Part shown: positions 34,689-42,979 of the stretch, piece after piece
Layout: each line of letters begins with the position of its first letter
Numbering within the stretch: position 1 is the first letter of the stretch
Assembly: GCF_021165955.1 (NCBI RefSeq)
Contig: NZ_CP088952.1
Location: 3,844,001-3,908,000 of the forward strand
DNA: 64,000 nucleotides
DNA from: Massilia endophytica
GTDB taxonomy: Bacteria; Pseudomonadota; Gammaproteobacteria; Burkholderiales; Burkholderiaceae_D
Reading direction: 5' to 3'
Made by a program: the position numbers and the translations under genes
Notes under the pieces: generated by a model
What the model was told of the DNA's origin: nothing
Seen by the model: only the letters and a program-made list of their open reading frames with translations
Databases searched by the model: none

Positions 34689-35546
34689 TCAGTTCATGCA
34701 GAGGCGCAGGGCCTCCTCCCACGAAGGAAGGGAGCAGAAACGGTCCAGCAGGCGCTGGGACGACATGACGGAGTAATGCGGACGGCGGGCAGGAACCGGA
34801 TATTCCGCCGAGGTGATGGGCACCAGCCTGCACTCGATGCCGGCCTGCTCCAGGATGGCGCGGGTGAAATCGAACCAGGTGGTCTGGCCCTGGCTGCTCA
34901 GGTGGTAGATGCCGCCGTTCTCGCGCCACCAGCCCTCCCCGCCCTGCGCCGCCTGCGCCAGCACCAGGGCCGTGGTGTCGGCGATGGTGCGGCTCCAGGT
35001 GGGGGCGCCGTGCTGGTCGGCGACGATGCGCAGCTCCTCGCGCTCCTTCGCCAGGCGCAGCATGGTGAGCAGGAAGTTCTTGCCGCGCATGCCATACACC
35101 CAGCTGGTGCGGAAAATGAGGTGGCGGACGCCGGAAGCGGCGATGGCCTGCTCGCCCGCCAGCTTGCTGGCGCCATAGACGTTGATGGGCGCGGTGGCAT
35201 CGTCCTCGCTGCGGGGAGCGGGATCGTCGCCGGGGAAGACGTAGTCGGTGGAGTAGTGCACCAGGGCCGCGCCCAGGGCTTTCGCCTCCTCCGCCATCAC
35301 CCGCGGGGCCTCGGCATTGATGCGGTGCGCCAGTCCGGGCTCGCTTTCGGCCTTGTCCACCGCCGTGTAGGCGGCAGGGTTGACGATGAGGCCCGGACGT
35401 TCGGCGCGGATCACGGCGCGCACCTGGTCCAGGTCGGAAAGGTCCATGCGGCTGCGGTCCACCGCCACCACCTGGCCCAGGCCCTGCAGGCTGCGTTCCA
35501 GCTCATAGCCTACCTGGCCGGTGCAGCCGGTCAGCAGGATCTTCAT
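34689..35546 (-). CDS. rfbD: dTDP-4-dehydrorhamnose reductase
   Basis: 285 aa from ATG 35546, which overlaps the rfbC stop (ATGA at 35543-35546); the frame is open further 5' but that is rfbC. Extended SDR with MKILLTGCTGQVGYELERSL, VNPAAYTAVDKAESEP, YSTDYVFPGDD and VYGASKLAGEQA (catalytic Tyr/Lys). Last step of dTDP-L-rhamnose synthesis, NADPH-dependent. Order rfbB-A-C-D on the minus strand. Confidence 0.97.
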   Translation of the reverse strand: MKILLTGCTGQVGYELERSLQGLGQVVAVDRSRMDLSDLDQVRAVIRAERPGLIVNPAAYTAVDKAESEPGLAHRINAEAPRVMAEEAKALGAALVHYSTDYVFPGDDPAPRSEDDATAPINVYGASKLAGEQAIAASGVRHLIFRTSWVYGMRGKNFLLTMLRLAKEREELRIVADQHGAPTWSRTIADTTALVLAQAAQGGEGWWRENGGIYHLSSQGQTTWFDFTRAILEQAGIECRLVPITSAEYPVPARRPHYSVMSSQRLLDRFCSLPSWEEALRLCMN

Positions 35547-36088
35547 TCGAACACTTCCGCAGCGGCGAGCAGCAGGCCCTTCTGGTCCTTGCCGGACAGG
35601 AGAGGCTCGCCGTCCAGCGGCCATTCGATGCCCAGCGCGGGGTCGTTCCACAGGATGGCGCGCTCATGCTCGGGGGCGTAGTAGTCCGTGGTCTTGTACA
35701 GGAATTCGGCGTGTTCGCTGGTAACGAGGAAGCCATGGGCAAAGCCGGGCGGGATCCAGAGCTGGCGCTTGTTCTCGGCGGACAGTTCGAGGCCGTACCA
35801 CTGGCCGAAGGTCGACGAGCTCTTGCGCAAGTCGACGGCCACGTCGAACACGCTGCCCGCAGTGACGCGCACCAGCTTGCCCTGGGCCTGCTGGATCTGG
35901 TAGTGCAGGCCGCGCAGCACCTTGCGCGCCGAGCGGGAGTGGTTATCCTGCACGAACTCCGCGCGAACTCCCGTCAATTCACGGAAACGGCGCTCGTTAT
36001 AGCTTTCGAAGAAGAAGCCCCGGTCATCGCCGAAGACCGTGGGTTCAATCACCAGCAGACCGTCGATCGCGGTCGGAATCACTTTCAT
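35543..36088 (-). CDS. rfbC: dTDP-4-dehydrorhamnose 3,5-epimerase
   Basis: 181 aa from ATG 36088 (overlaps rfbA stop by 4 bases). Cupin fold with FFFESYNERRFRELTG, FVQDNHSRSARKVLRGLHYQ (catalytic His), GSVFDVAVDLRKSSSTFGQW and IPPGFAHGFLV. Epimerises dTDP-4-keto-6-deoxyglucose at C3 and C5. Normal size; the frame extends open far upstream through rfbA but only the part from 36088 is rfbC. Confidence 0.97.
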   Translation of the reverse strand: MKVIPTAIDGLLVIEPTVFGDDRGFFFESYNERRFRELTGVRAEFVQDNHSRSARKVLRGLHYQIQQAQGKLVRVTAGSVFDVAVDLRKSSSTFGQWYGLELSAENKRQLWIPPGFAHGFLVTSEHAEFLYKTTDYYAPEHERAILWNDPALGIEWPLDGEPLLSGKDQKGLLLAAAEVFE

Positions 36089-36978
36089 CGGGGGATTACC
36101 TTGTCTTCCAAAATCTGCAGCAGATACTGGCCGTAGCCGTTTTTCTTCAGGGGCTCCGCCAGCCGCGCCAGCTGGGCCGCATCGATGTAGCCCTTGCGGA
36201 AAGCGATCTCCTCGGGGCAGGCCACCTTCAGGCCTTGGCGGCGCTCGATGGTGGCGATGAACTGGGAGGCGTCCAGCAGGGATTCGTGAGTGCCGGTATC
36301 GAGCCAGGCCATGCCGCGGCCCATGAGCTCCACCTTCAGCTGCTTCGCTTCCAGGTAGGCCTTGTTCACGTCCGTAATCTCCAGCTCGCCCCGTGCGGAC
36401 GGCTTGATGCTGGCGGCGATATCGCAGACCTGGTTGTCGTAGAAATACAGGCCGGTGACCGCGTAGTTGGACTTGGGCTGCTTCGGCTTTTCCTCGATGC
36501 TCACCGCCTGGCGGTCGGCATTGAATTCCACCACGCCATAGCGCTCCGGGTCGTGCACATGGTAGGCGAAGACCGTGGCCCCTTCCGTGCGGCGGGCCGC
36601 GTTGTTCAGGAGCGCGTCCAGGTCGTTGCCGTAGTAGATGTTGTCGCCCAGGATCAGGGCGGAGGGGGAATTGCCCACGAACTCGCGGCCGATCAGGAAG
36701 GCCTGGGCCAGCCCGTCCGGCGAAGGCTGCACGGCATAGCTCAGTTTCAGGCCCCATTGGCTGCCATCGCCCAGCAACTCCTTGAAACGTGGCGTGTCCT
36801 GGGGCGTGGAGATGATGAGGATCTCGCGCATGCCCGCCAGCATCAGCGTGGTGAGCGGGTGGTAGATCATGGGCTTGTCGTAGATCGGCAGCAGCTGCTT
36901 GGACACGCTCATGGTGACCGGATACAGGCGGGTGCCGGAGCCCCCGGCGAGGATAATGCCTTTGCGGTTCGAGTTCAT
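36085..36978 (-). CDS. rfbA: Glucose-1-phosphate thymidylyltransferase
   Basis: 297 aa from ATG 36978 (MNSNRKGIILAGGSGTRLYP). Nucleotidyltransferase signature GGSGTRLYPVTMSVSKQLLP, DKPMIYHPLTTLMLAGM, ALILGDNIYYG and EKPKQPKSNYAVTGLYFYD. Makes dTDP-glucose from glucose-1-P and dTTP, normally inhibited by dTDP-rhamnose. Its ATG overlaps the rfbB stop (TGATG, one base). Glucose-1-P can come from the phosphomannomutase/phosphoglucomutase encoded 3 kb away. Confidence 0.97.
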   Translation of the reverse strand: MNSNRKGIILAGGSGTRLYPVTMSVSKQLLPIYDKPMIYHPLTTLMLAGMREILIISTPQDTPRFKELLGDGSQWGLKLSYAVQPSPDGLAQAFLIGREFVGNSPSALILGDNIYYGNDLDALLNNAARRTEGATVFAYHVHDPERYGVVEFNADRQAVSIEEKPKQPKSNYAVTGLYFYDNQVCDIAASIKPSARGELEITDVNKAYLEAKQLKVELMGRGMAWLDTGTHESLLDASQFIATIERRQGLKVACPEEIAFRKGYIDAAQLARLAEPLKKNGYGQYLLQILEDKVIPR

Positions 36979-38048
36979 CAGGCGACTTCCCGGTTGAAGT
37001 AATTGGTTTCCATCCACTTGGCATAGGCGCCGGACTGCACGTCGCGCACCCAGTCCTGGTTATCCAGATACCAGCGCACGGTCTTGCGGATGCCGGTCTG
37101 GAAGGTCTCGGCCGGTTTCCAGCCCAGCTCGCGTTCCAGCTTGCGTGCATCGATGGCGTAGCGGCGGTCGTGCCCCGGGCGGTCCTTCACATAGGTGATC
37201 TGGCTGCGGTAGCTGCTGCCGTCGGCCTTGGGCTTGAGCGAGTCCAGGATGTCGCACAGCACATGCACCACATCCAGGTTGGCCATCTCGTTCCAGCCTC
37301 CCACATTATAGGTCTCGCCCAGGCGGCCGTCCTGCAGCACGCGGCGGATGGCGGCGCAGTGGTCGCTCACATACAGCCAGTCGCGGATCTGCTGGCCGTC
37401 ACCGTAGATGGGCAGGGGCTTGCCCGCCTGGGCGTTGGCGATCATCAGCGGAATCAGCTTTTCCGGGAAGTGGTAGGGGCCGTAGTTGTTGGAGCAGTTG
37501 GTGGTCAGCGTGGGGAAGCCGTAGGTATGGTGGTAGGAGCGCACCAGGTGGTCGGAAGCCGCCTTGGACGCCGAATACGGGCTGTTCGGCGCATAGGGCG
37601 TGGTCTCGCTGAAGGGAGGATCCTCCGGGCCGAGAGTGCCGTAGACTTCGTCGGTGGACACGTGCAGGAAGCGGAAGTCCGCCTTCTCCGCCTCGGGCAG
37701 GCCGCTCCAGTAAGCGCGGGCCGCTTCGAGCAGGCTGAAGGTGCCGTTGATATTGGTGTTGATGAACTCGCCGGGACCGTGGATGGAGCGGTCCACATGG
37801 CTTTCCGCCGCGAAGTGGACGATGGCGCGCGGCTTGTGTTCCTTGAGCAGGCTTTCCACCTGTTCGCGGTCGCAGATATCGCCGCGCACGAAGATATGGC
37901 GCGCATCGCCCTTGAGCGAGGCCAGGTTGTTCAGGTTGCCTGCGTAGGTCAGCTTATCGAAGTTGAGAACAGGCTCGTCCGACTGCTGGAGCCAGTCGAG
38001 GACGAAGTTAGAGCCGATAAAACCAGCACCGCCAGTCACGAAAATCAT
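36978..38048 (-). CDS. rfbB: dTDP-glucose 4,6-dehydratase
   Basis: 356 aa. Extended SDR: MIFVTGGAGFIGSNFVLDWL, HFAAESHVDRSI, HVSTDEVYGTLGPEDPPFSE, YSASKAASDHLVRSYHHTYG (Tyr-Lys) and TNCSNNYGPYHFPEKLIPL. First gene of rfbBACD; about 100 bases separate it from divergent apaH, which should hold both promoters. Product dTDP-L-rhamnose feeds O-antigen or exopolysaccharide. Confidence 0.97.
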   Translation of the reverse strand: MIFVTGGAGFIGSNFVLDWLQQSDEPVLNFDKLTYAGNLNNLASLKGDARHIFVRGDICDREQVESLLKEHKPRAIVHFAAESHVDRSIHGPGEFINTNINGTFSLLEAARAYWSGLPEAEKADFRFLHVSTDEVYGTLGPEDPPFSETTPYAPNSPYSASKAASDHLVRSYHHTYGFPTLTTNCSNNYGPYHFPEKLIPLMIANAQAGKPLPIYGDGQQIRDWLYVSDHCAAIRRVLQDGRLGETYNVGGWNEMANLDVVHVLCDILDSLKPKADGSSYRSQITYVKDRPGHDRRYAIDARKLERELGWKPAETFQTGIRKTVRWYLDNQDWVRDVQSGAYAKWMETNYFNREVA

Positions 38049-38149
38049 TTAGTATCCCAGTCCAGCAAGTTGATGAAGTTGTAACCGCGATTGTATGTGA
38101 AAGCGCCGCCGTCCCGCTGAAAAAATGCAATCGTGCTTCAGGGAACAAT

Positions 38150-39004
38150 ATGCCTACCTATGTGATTGGCGACCTCCAGGGTTGTCATGGAGAAACCGTT
38201 TCATTAGTTGAGCGCATCCTGGCGCGCGAGGCAGAACGTGGCGGCGAGCCCCCTTCCATCCTCTTCTGCGGCGACCTGATCAATCGCGGGCCCGACTCCC
38301 TCTCCACCCTGCGCTACGTGCAGGCCCTGGCGCAAGGCAGCGCCGGGCGCATCGATGCCGTGCTGGGCAACCACGACCTGCATCTGCTGGCGGTGGCCAA
38401 CGGGATCCGTCCCGAATCGGGTTCCGACACGCTCGACACCATCCTGCGCGCGCCCGACCGCGAAGCCCTGCTGCACTGGCTGCGGCACCGCCCCATGGCC
38501 ATTCTGCGCGCCGGCCACCTGCTGGTGCACGGCGGCGTGCTGCCCCAGTGGACGGCGGCCCAGACCATGGCCCTGGCGGGCGAAGTCGAGGCGGCGCTGC
38601 GCAGCGAACACTGGACCGGCTTTCTCGCCGAAATGTACGGCAACCAGCCCGACCGCTGGGACGACGACTTGCGGGGTGCGGCGCGGCTGCGCTGCATCGT
38701 CAATGCGCTGACCCGCATGCGCTTCTGCACGGCGGAAGGCGTCATGGACTTCAAGATGAAGGAAAGCGCGCATGCCGACCCGGCCACGGGGCTGATGCCC
38801 TGGTTCGAAGTGCCCGGCCGCCGCACGGCGGACGTGACGGTGGTCTTCGGCCACTGGTCGGCTCTAGGCCTGCAGGTCAAGCCCGGCATTATCGCCCTGG
38901 ACAGCGGCTGCGTCTGGGGCGGCCAGCTCTCGGCCGTCTGCCTGGACGACCACAGCCTCCTCCAAATCCCCTGCACCCAATACCGCCAAGCAAAAATTTC
39001 TTAA
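38150..39004 (+). CDS. apaH: Symmetrical bis(5'-nucleosyl)-tetraphosphatase
   Basis: 284 aa. Metallophosphatase motifs YVIGDLQGCHGETVSL, FCGDLINRGPDSLSTLRYV, VLGNHDLHLLAVANG, LLVHGGVLPQW and VFGHWSALG. Hydrolyses Ap4A to two ADP. The last codons (ending Ile-Ser) and the TAA stop at 39002-39004 lie inside a 64-base palindrome, so the C-terminal end was probably reset when that repeat arrived. Single gene divergent from rfbB. Confidence 0.96.
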   Translation: MPTYVIGDLQGCHGETVSLVERILAREAERGGEPPSILFCGDLINRGPDSLSTLRYVQALAQGSAGRIDAVLGNHDLHLLAVANGIRPESGSDTLDTILRAPDREALLHWLRHRPMAILRAGHLLVHGGVLPQWTAAQTMALAGEVEAALRSEHWTGFLAEMYGNQPDRWDDDLRGAARLRCIVNALTRMRFCTAEGVMDFKMKESAHADPATGLMPWFEVPGRRTADVTVVFGHWSALGLQVKPGIIALDSGCVWGGQLSAVCLDDHSLLQIPCTQYRQAKIS

Positions 39005-39059
39005 AGGGGACAGACCCCTTTAAGAAATTTCTTAAAGGGGTCTGTCCCCTTTAAGAAAT
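38996..39059. repeat. 64-base perfect palindrome containing both convergent stop codons
   Basis: Perfect inverted repeat centred between 39027 and 39028. Each 32-base half is itself a near-palindrome, TTTCTTAAAGGGG-ACAGA-CCCCTTTAAGAAA, so the element can form one long hairpin or two short ones. It holds TAA of apaH (39002-39004) and, on the other strand, TAA of the acyltransferase (39051-39053). The core GGGGACAGACCCCTTTAAGA recurs at 62637. Probably a REP/MITE-like dispersed repeat that now doubles as a bidirectional terminator. No transposase is nearby. Confidence 0.85.
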
Positions 39060-39815
39060 ATCGGCGTTGTCGGGTGGGTCGCTTTCAGGGATGCGCAGGG
39101 CGGTGCGGATGGTTTTTTCGGCGGCGGCGGCGAGGTCGCGGCGGTGCGAGCCGGCGCTCTGGATCGCGGGAAGGATGGTCACGCGCGCGCGGATCGGGCC
39201 GCCCTTGAGGATGGCCATCATGCTTTGCACGAAGGTCATGTCGCCGATGAAGTCGACCGAGGGGTGCGGCTTCAGGCGGTCGTCGACGTAGGTGATCGCG
39301 TAGGGCTGCACCCGCGCTTTCGAATCGATGGCGGCTTCGAAGAGGTTGGCGTGGAAGGGCAGCAGCGTGCCTTGCGGGGCCGTGGTCCCTTCGGGGAAGA
39401 AGGCTACGCGCTGACCTGACTTGAGCGTGTCCACCAGGCCCTTGAAGATGTGCCGCAGGTCGCGCCGGTTGCCGCGCGCGATGAAGACGGTGCCCGCCTT
39501 CTCCACCAGCCAGCCCGCCAGCGGCCAGGAGCGGATTTCGGCCTTGGCCACGAAACGGCATGGGTACAGCGCGTTGATGACGAAGATGTCCAGCCAGGAT
39601 ACGTGATTCGCCACCACCAGCGCGCATTGGCGCGGCGCAGCGCTGCCCGCCGTGATCTGCACGCTGACATCGCAGATGGCGAGCAGGTGCCGCGACCAGC
39701 GCCGGATGTGGATGTCCCGCGCTTCCGCCCCGATGAAGGGGAAGACCAGCGCGCAGACGGCCATGCCGCGGAACAGGTGCGCGATCACGCGCACCAGGCG
39801 TATTGCTACAGCCAT
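39051..39815 (-). CDS. Lysophospholipid acyltransferase (PlsC-like)
   Basis: 254 aa from ATG 39815, one base past the pyrX stop; an in-frame start 39 bases earlier lies inside pyrX. N-terminal membrane span (VIAHLFRGMAVCALVFPF). Acyltransferase motifs: VANHVSWLDIFVINALYPCR (H-x4-D), FVAKAEIRSWPLAGWL, FFPEGTTAPQGTLLPFHANL. Second acyltransferase of this family in the window, beside plsC at 24076. Its last residues (DIS) and stop are in the 64-base palindrome. Last gene of the yqgE-ruvX-pyrRBX unit. Confidence 0.92.
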   Translation of the reverse strand: MAVAIRLVRVIAHLFRGMAVCALVFPFIGAEARDIHIRRWSRHLLAICDVSVQITAGSAAPRQCALVVANHVSWLDIFVINALYPCRFVAKAEIRSWPLAGWLVEKAGTVFIARGNRRDLRHIFKGLVDTLKSGQRVAFFPEGTTAPQGTLLPFHANLFEAAIDSKARVQPYAITYVDDRLKPHPSVDFIGDMTFVQSMMAILKGGPIRARVTILPAIQSAGSHRRDLAAAAEKTIRTALRIPESDPPDNADIS

Positions 39816-39816
39816 G

Positions 39817-41118
39817 TCAGCGCGCGTTCCTTTCGAAGGCCACGCGGCCTGCAACGATGGTGGCCATCACCTGCCCCGGCATTTCGTAGCCGAGGAAGGG
39901 CGTGTGCTTGCCCTGGCTGGCCAGCGCCGACGCCTTCACTTCCCAGCGCGCAGCCGGGTCGAACAGCACCACGTCCGCAGCCTTGCCGACGCCCAGCGTG
40001 CCCGCGTCCAGGCCCGCCACGCGGGCCGCTTCGCAGGTGACGCGCGCCAGCGCGCGGGACAGGGCGCCTGCGCCCTGCTGCGCGGCGGCATAGTCGTCCG
40101 CCCATTTCACGGCCAGCGAGAGCAGCAGTTCGAGGCCTGTGGCGCCGGGCGACGCTTCGCCGAAGGGCAGCAGTTTCTCGTCGTCGTCCACCGGGGTGTG
40201 GTCGGAGCACAGGGCATCGACCGTGCCGTCCAGCAGGCCGGCGCGGATGGCCTCGCGGTCGCGCTGAGTGCGGAAGGGGGGCGTCACGCGCGCATTGGAA
40301 TCGAAGAAGTTGATGTCGGTGTCCGTCAGGTGCACATGGTGGGCGCCAACGTCGCAGCTGACCGGCAGGCCCTCGGCCTTGGCAGCACGCACCAGTTCCA
40401 GGCCCGCCGCGGAGGAGATGCGGCAGAGGTGGACGCGCGCGCCGCTGGCGCGCATCAGTTCGAAGATCGTGTGCAGGGCGATGGTCTCGGCCATCACCGG
40501 CACGCCGGACAGGCCGAGACGCGAGGCCAGGGGGCCGCTGTGCGCCACGCCGCCACGCCCGATGTAGGCGTCCTGGGGACGCAGCCACACGGTATAGCCG
40601 AAGGTCTTCGCGTACTGCATGGCGCGCAGCAGCACCGTGGTATCCGTCACCGGTTCTTCGGCTTGCGAGAAACCGACGCAGCCTGCTTCCGTGAGCTCGG
40701 CCATCTCGGTCAGCGCCACGCCTTTCAGGCCGATGGTAAGCGCGCCCAATGGATGCACATTGGCCTGGTTGCGGCCTTTGGCGCGGTGCTTGAGCATTTC
40801 GACCAGGCCCGGCTCGTCGAGCACCGGGTCGGTGTCCGGCGGGCAGACCAGGCTCGTGACGCCGCCCTGCATGGCGGCCTGCATTTCCGATTCCAGCGTG
40901 GCTTTGTATTCGTAGCCCGGTTCGCGCAGGCGGGCCGAAAGGTCCACCAGTCCCGGCGCCACCACGAGACCTTGCGCGTCGATGGTGCGGTCGGCCACGA
41001 AGCCTGCGGGCGCCGCGCCCACGGCGGCGACCTTGCCGTCCGCGATGTAGAGGTCCTGCTGGCCGTCGATCTGGTTGGCCGGATCGATCAGTCGGCCATT
41101 CTTGATATGAAGTTTCAT
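39817..41118 (-). CDS. pyrX: Dihydroorotase-like protein, non-catalytic PyrX type
   Basis: 433 aa, amidohydrolase fold of the long class I dihydroorotase type. The HxH metal motif that should follow the GLVD strand is replaced by S61-A62-R63 (GLVDLSARLREPGYE), while later segments (DVGAHHVHLTDTDIN, CSDHTPVDDDEKLLPFGEAS) remain. Without HxH the binuclear zinc site cannot form normally, so this is the pseudo-dihydroorotase that, in Pseudomonas and relatives, supports assembly of aspartate carbamoyltransferase. Coupled to pyrB by an ATGA overlap. An active pyrC would be elsewhere. Confidence 0.9.
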   Translation of the reverse strand: MKLHIKNGRLIDPANQIDGQQDLYIADGKVAAVGAAPAGFVADRTIDAQGLVVAPGLVDLSARLREPGYEYKATLESEMQAAMQGGVTSLVCPPDTDPVLDEPGLVEMLKHRAKGRNQANVHPLGALTIGLKGVALTEMAELTEAGCVGFSQAEEPVTDTTVLLRAMQYAKTFGYTVWLRPQDAYIGRGGVAHSGPLASRLGLSGVPVMAETIALHTIFELMRASGARVHLCRISSAAGLELVRAAKAEGLPVSCDVGAHHVHLTDTDINFFDSNARVTPPFRTQRDREAIRAGLLDGTVDALCSDHTPVDDDEKLLPFGEASPGATGLELLLSLAVKWADDYAAAQQGAGALSRALARVTCEAARVAGLDAGTLGVGKAADVVLFDPAARWEVKASALASQGKHTPFLGYEMPGQVMATIVAGRVAFERNAR

Positions 41119-42080
41119 CCCTGGTTTCCTGCCAAAATGCTCATCACCGCCATGCGGACCGCAATGCCGAAGGTCACCTGCGGCAGGATCACGGCCTGCG
41201 GCCCGTCCGCCACCGCCGAATCGATTTCCACGCCGCGGTTCATGGGACCGGGGTGCATGACGATGGCGTCCGGCTTGGCCAGCGCCAGGCGTTCCGGCGT
41301 GAGGCCGTAGCTCTTGAAGTATTCCTGCGCCGATGGCAGCAGCGCGCCGCTCATGCGCTCGTTCTGCAGGCGCAGCATGATGATCACGTCCACGCCTTTC
41401 AGGCCTTCGTCCATGTTGGTGAAGGTGCGCACGCCCAATTGATCGAGGCCGCCCGGCAGCAGCGTGTGCGGGCCGATGGCGCGGATCTCGGGAACGCCCA
41501 GCGTGGTGAGCGCGTGGATGTCCGAGCGCGCGACGCGGCTGTGCAGGATGTCGCCGACGATCGCCACCGTCAGGTTGGTGAAGTCCTTCTTGTAGTGGCG
41601 GATGGTGTACATGTCCAGCAGGCCCTGCGTGGGGTGGGCGTGACGGCCGTCGCCCGCGTTCACCACGTGCACGTGGTTCTGCTTCGTGTCGTGCAGGTGC
41701 TTGGCGATCAGGTAGGGCGCGCCGGACTGCGAGTGGCGCACCACGAACATGTCCGCGTGCATGGCGGAGAGATTGTCGATGGTGTCCAGCAGCGACTCGC
41801 CCTTGGTGGTCGAGGAAGCCTGGATATTCAGGTTGATGACGTCCGCCGACAGGCGCTTCGAGGCGATCTCGAAGGTGGTGCGGGTGCGCGTGGAGTTCTC
41901 GAAGAACAGGTTGAACACGCTCTTCCCGCGCATCAGCGGCACTTTCTTCACTTCGCGGTCGGACACGCTCACGAAGGAGGAGGCGGTGTCGAGAATCTGG
42001 TTGACGATGGCCTTGGGCAGGCCTTCCGTCGTCAGCAGATGCTGCAGCTCGCCGTGTTTGTTCAGTTGCGGATTAAGCAT
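41115..42080 (-). CDS. pyrB: Aspartate carbamoyltransferase catalytic subunit
   Basis: 321 aa. Carbamoyl-phosphate motif FFENSTRTRTTFEIASKRLS, GRHAHPTQGLLDMYTI, VGDILHSRVARSDI and MHPGPMNRGVEID. First committed step of pyrimidine synthesis. Overlaps pyrR by 8 bases upstream and pyrX by 4 bases downstream. The N-terminal stretch (LNPQLNKHGELQHLLTTEGL) is slightly longer than in E. coli, as in class A ATCases that bind PyrX. Confidence 0.97.
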   Translation of the reverse strand: MLNPQLNKHGELQHLLTTEGLPKAIVNQILDTASSFVSVSDREVKKVPLMRGKSVFNLFFENSTRTRTTFEIASKRLSADVINLNIQASSTTKGESLLDTIDNLSAMHADMFVVRHSQSGAPYLIAKHLHDTKQNHVHVVNAGDGRHAHPTQGLLDMYTIRHYKKDFTNLTVAIVGDILHSRVARSDIHALTTLGVPEIRAIGPHTLLPGGLDQLGVRTFTNMDEGLKGVDVIIMLRLQNERMSGALLPSAQEYFKSYGLTPERLALAKPDAIVMHPGPMNRGVEIDSAVADGPQAVILPQVTFGIAVRMAVMSILAGNQG

Positions 42081-42594
42081 GGTCTTGTTCGATGGTCAGA
42101 GTGAATTGTCCCGCGCTGTCCTGCTTCAGGCGCAGCGCCTGGCCCGGCTCCACCTGCGTGGTGGCGGCCACGAAGTCGGCGGCCACCGGCAGCTGGCGTC
42201 CGCCACGGTCCACCAGCGCGGCGAGCAGGATGCGCGCCGGGCGGCCATAGTCGAACAGCTCGTTGATCGCGGCGCGCGTGGTGCGGCCGGTATAGAGCAC
42301 ATCGTCCACCAGCAGGATGGTGGCGCCGCTCACGTCGAAATTGATGGAGGTGGGCTTCACCTCGGCAGGCAGGCCTTTCTTCGCATAGTCGTCGCGGTAG
42401 AAGGACACATCGAGCACGCCGAAACGCGCCCCCAGGCCCAGATCGCGCGCCAGGCGCTCGGCGATCCACGCGCCGCCGGAATGGATGCCGACGATGGCCG
42501 GTTCGCTGGCGCCCGCCAGGCCGGTCTTGACCTGTTCGAGCAGGCTGGCGTAGAGCCGTTCTGCATCGAGGCCGGAAGGATTATTGAGGGACAT
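42073..42594 (-). CDS. pyrR: PyrR-type regulator/uracil phosphoribosyltransferase
   Basis: 173 aa from ATG 42594, which lies inside the end of ruvX; a TTG at 42603 is in frame but less likely. Phosphoribosyltransferase PRPP loop ILLVDDVLYTGRTTRAAINE, with SFYRDDYAKKGL and LAALVDRGGRQLPVAADFV as in PyrR. In Gram-positives PyrR attenuates pyr mRNA by binding RNA; in proteobacteria its role is less clear. It is cotranscribed with pyrB and pyrX. No attenuator is recognisable because its leader is ruvX coding sequence. Confidence 0.93.
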   Translation of the reverse strand: MSLNNPSGLDAERLYASLLEQVKTGLAGASEPAIVGIHSGGAWIAERLARDLGLGARFGVLDVSFYRDDYAKKGLPAEVKPTSINFDVSGATILLVDDVLYTGRTTRAAINELFDYGRPARILLAALVDRGGRQLPVAADFVAATTQVEPGQALRLKQDSAGQFTLTIEQDHA

Positions 42595-42979
42595 ATTCGT
42601 CAAAGTATTGTTGCAGGATGATGGAGGCGGCCCGGTCGTCGATCACTTCGCCCCGTTTGGCCTGGATAACGGCCGAGGAGTAGCGTTCATCGACCAGCAC
42701 CACCGGAATATTGAAGCGCCCGTGCAGCTGGTTGGCGAAGCGGCGGCAGCGCGCCGTCATTTCGTGTTCGGCGCCGTCAGGGTGCAGGGGCAGGCCGACC
42801 ACGAAGCGGGTCGGGCCCCATTTCTCGATCAGGGCCCGGATATCGGCAAAGCGCGCATCGTTGCCGACCGATGTAATAACGGCCAGCGGTGCTGCCTGGC
42901 CGATCATTGTGTTCCCCATTGCGACTCCGATACGCTTGAGGCCGAAGTCGAAGCCGAATACCGTTTCAGGACTATGCAT
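42581..42979 (-). CDS. ruvX: Putative pre-16S rRNA nuclease (YqgF/RuvX)
   Basis: 132 aa RNase H fold. FGFDFGLKRIGVAMGNTMIG carries the first catalytic Asp, VVGLPLHPDGAEHEMT and VVLVDERYSSAV the others. YqgF processes the 5' end of 16S rRNA in E. coli. Overlaps yqgE by 8 bases and pyrR by 14, part of the conserved yqgE-ruvX-pyrR-pyrB cluster. Confidence 0.95.
   Translation of the reverse strand: MHSPETVFGFDFGLKRIGVAMGNTMIGQAAPLAVITSVGNDARFADIRALIEKWGPTRFVVGLPLHPDGAEHEMTARCRRFANQLHGRFNIPVVLVDERYSSAVIQAKRGEVIDDRAASIILQQYFDEYVPQ

Noticed and set aside
38996..39059. Insertion sequence end or attachment site
   Set aside because: There is no transposase or integrase, no target-site duplication can be identified, and the structure is one continuous palindrome, so it is called a repeat only.
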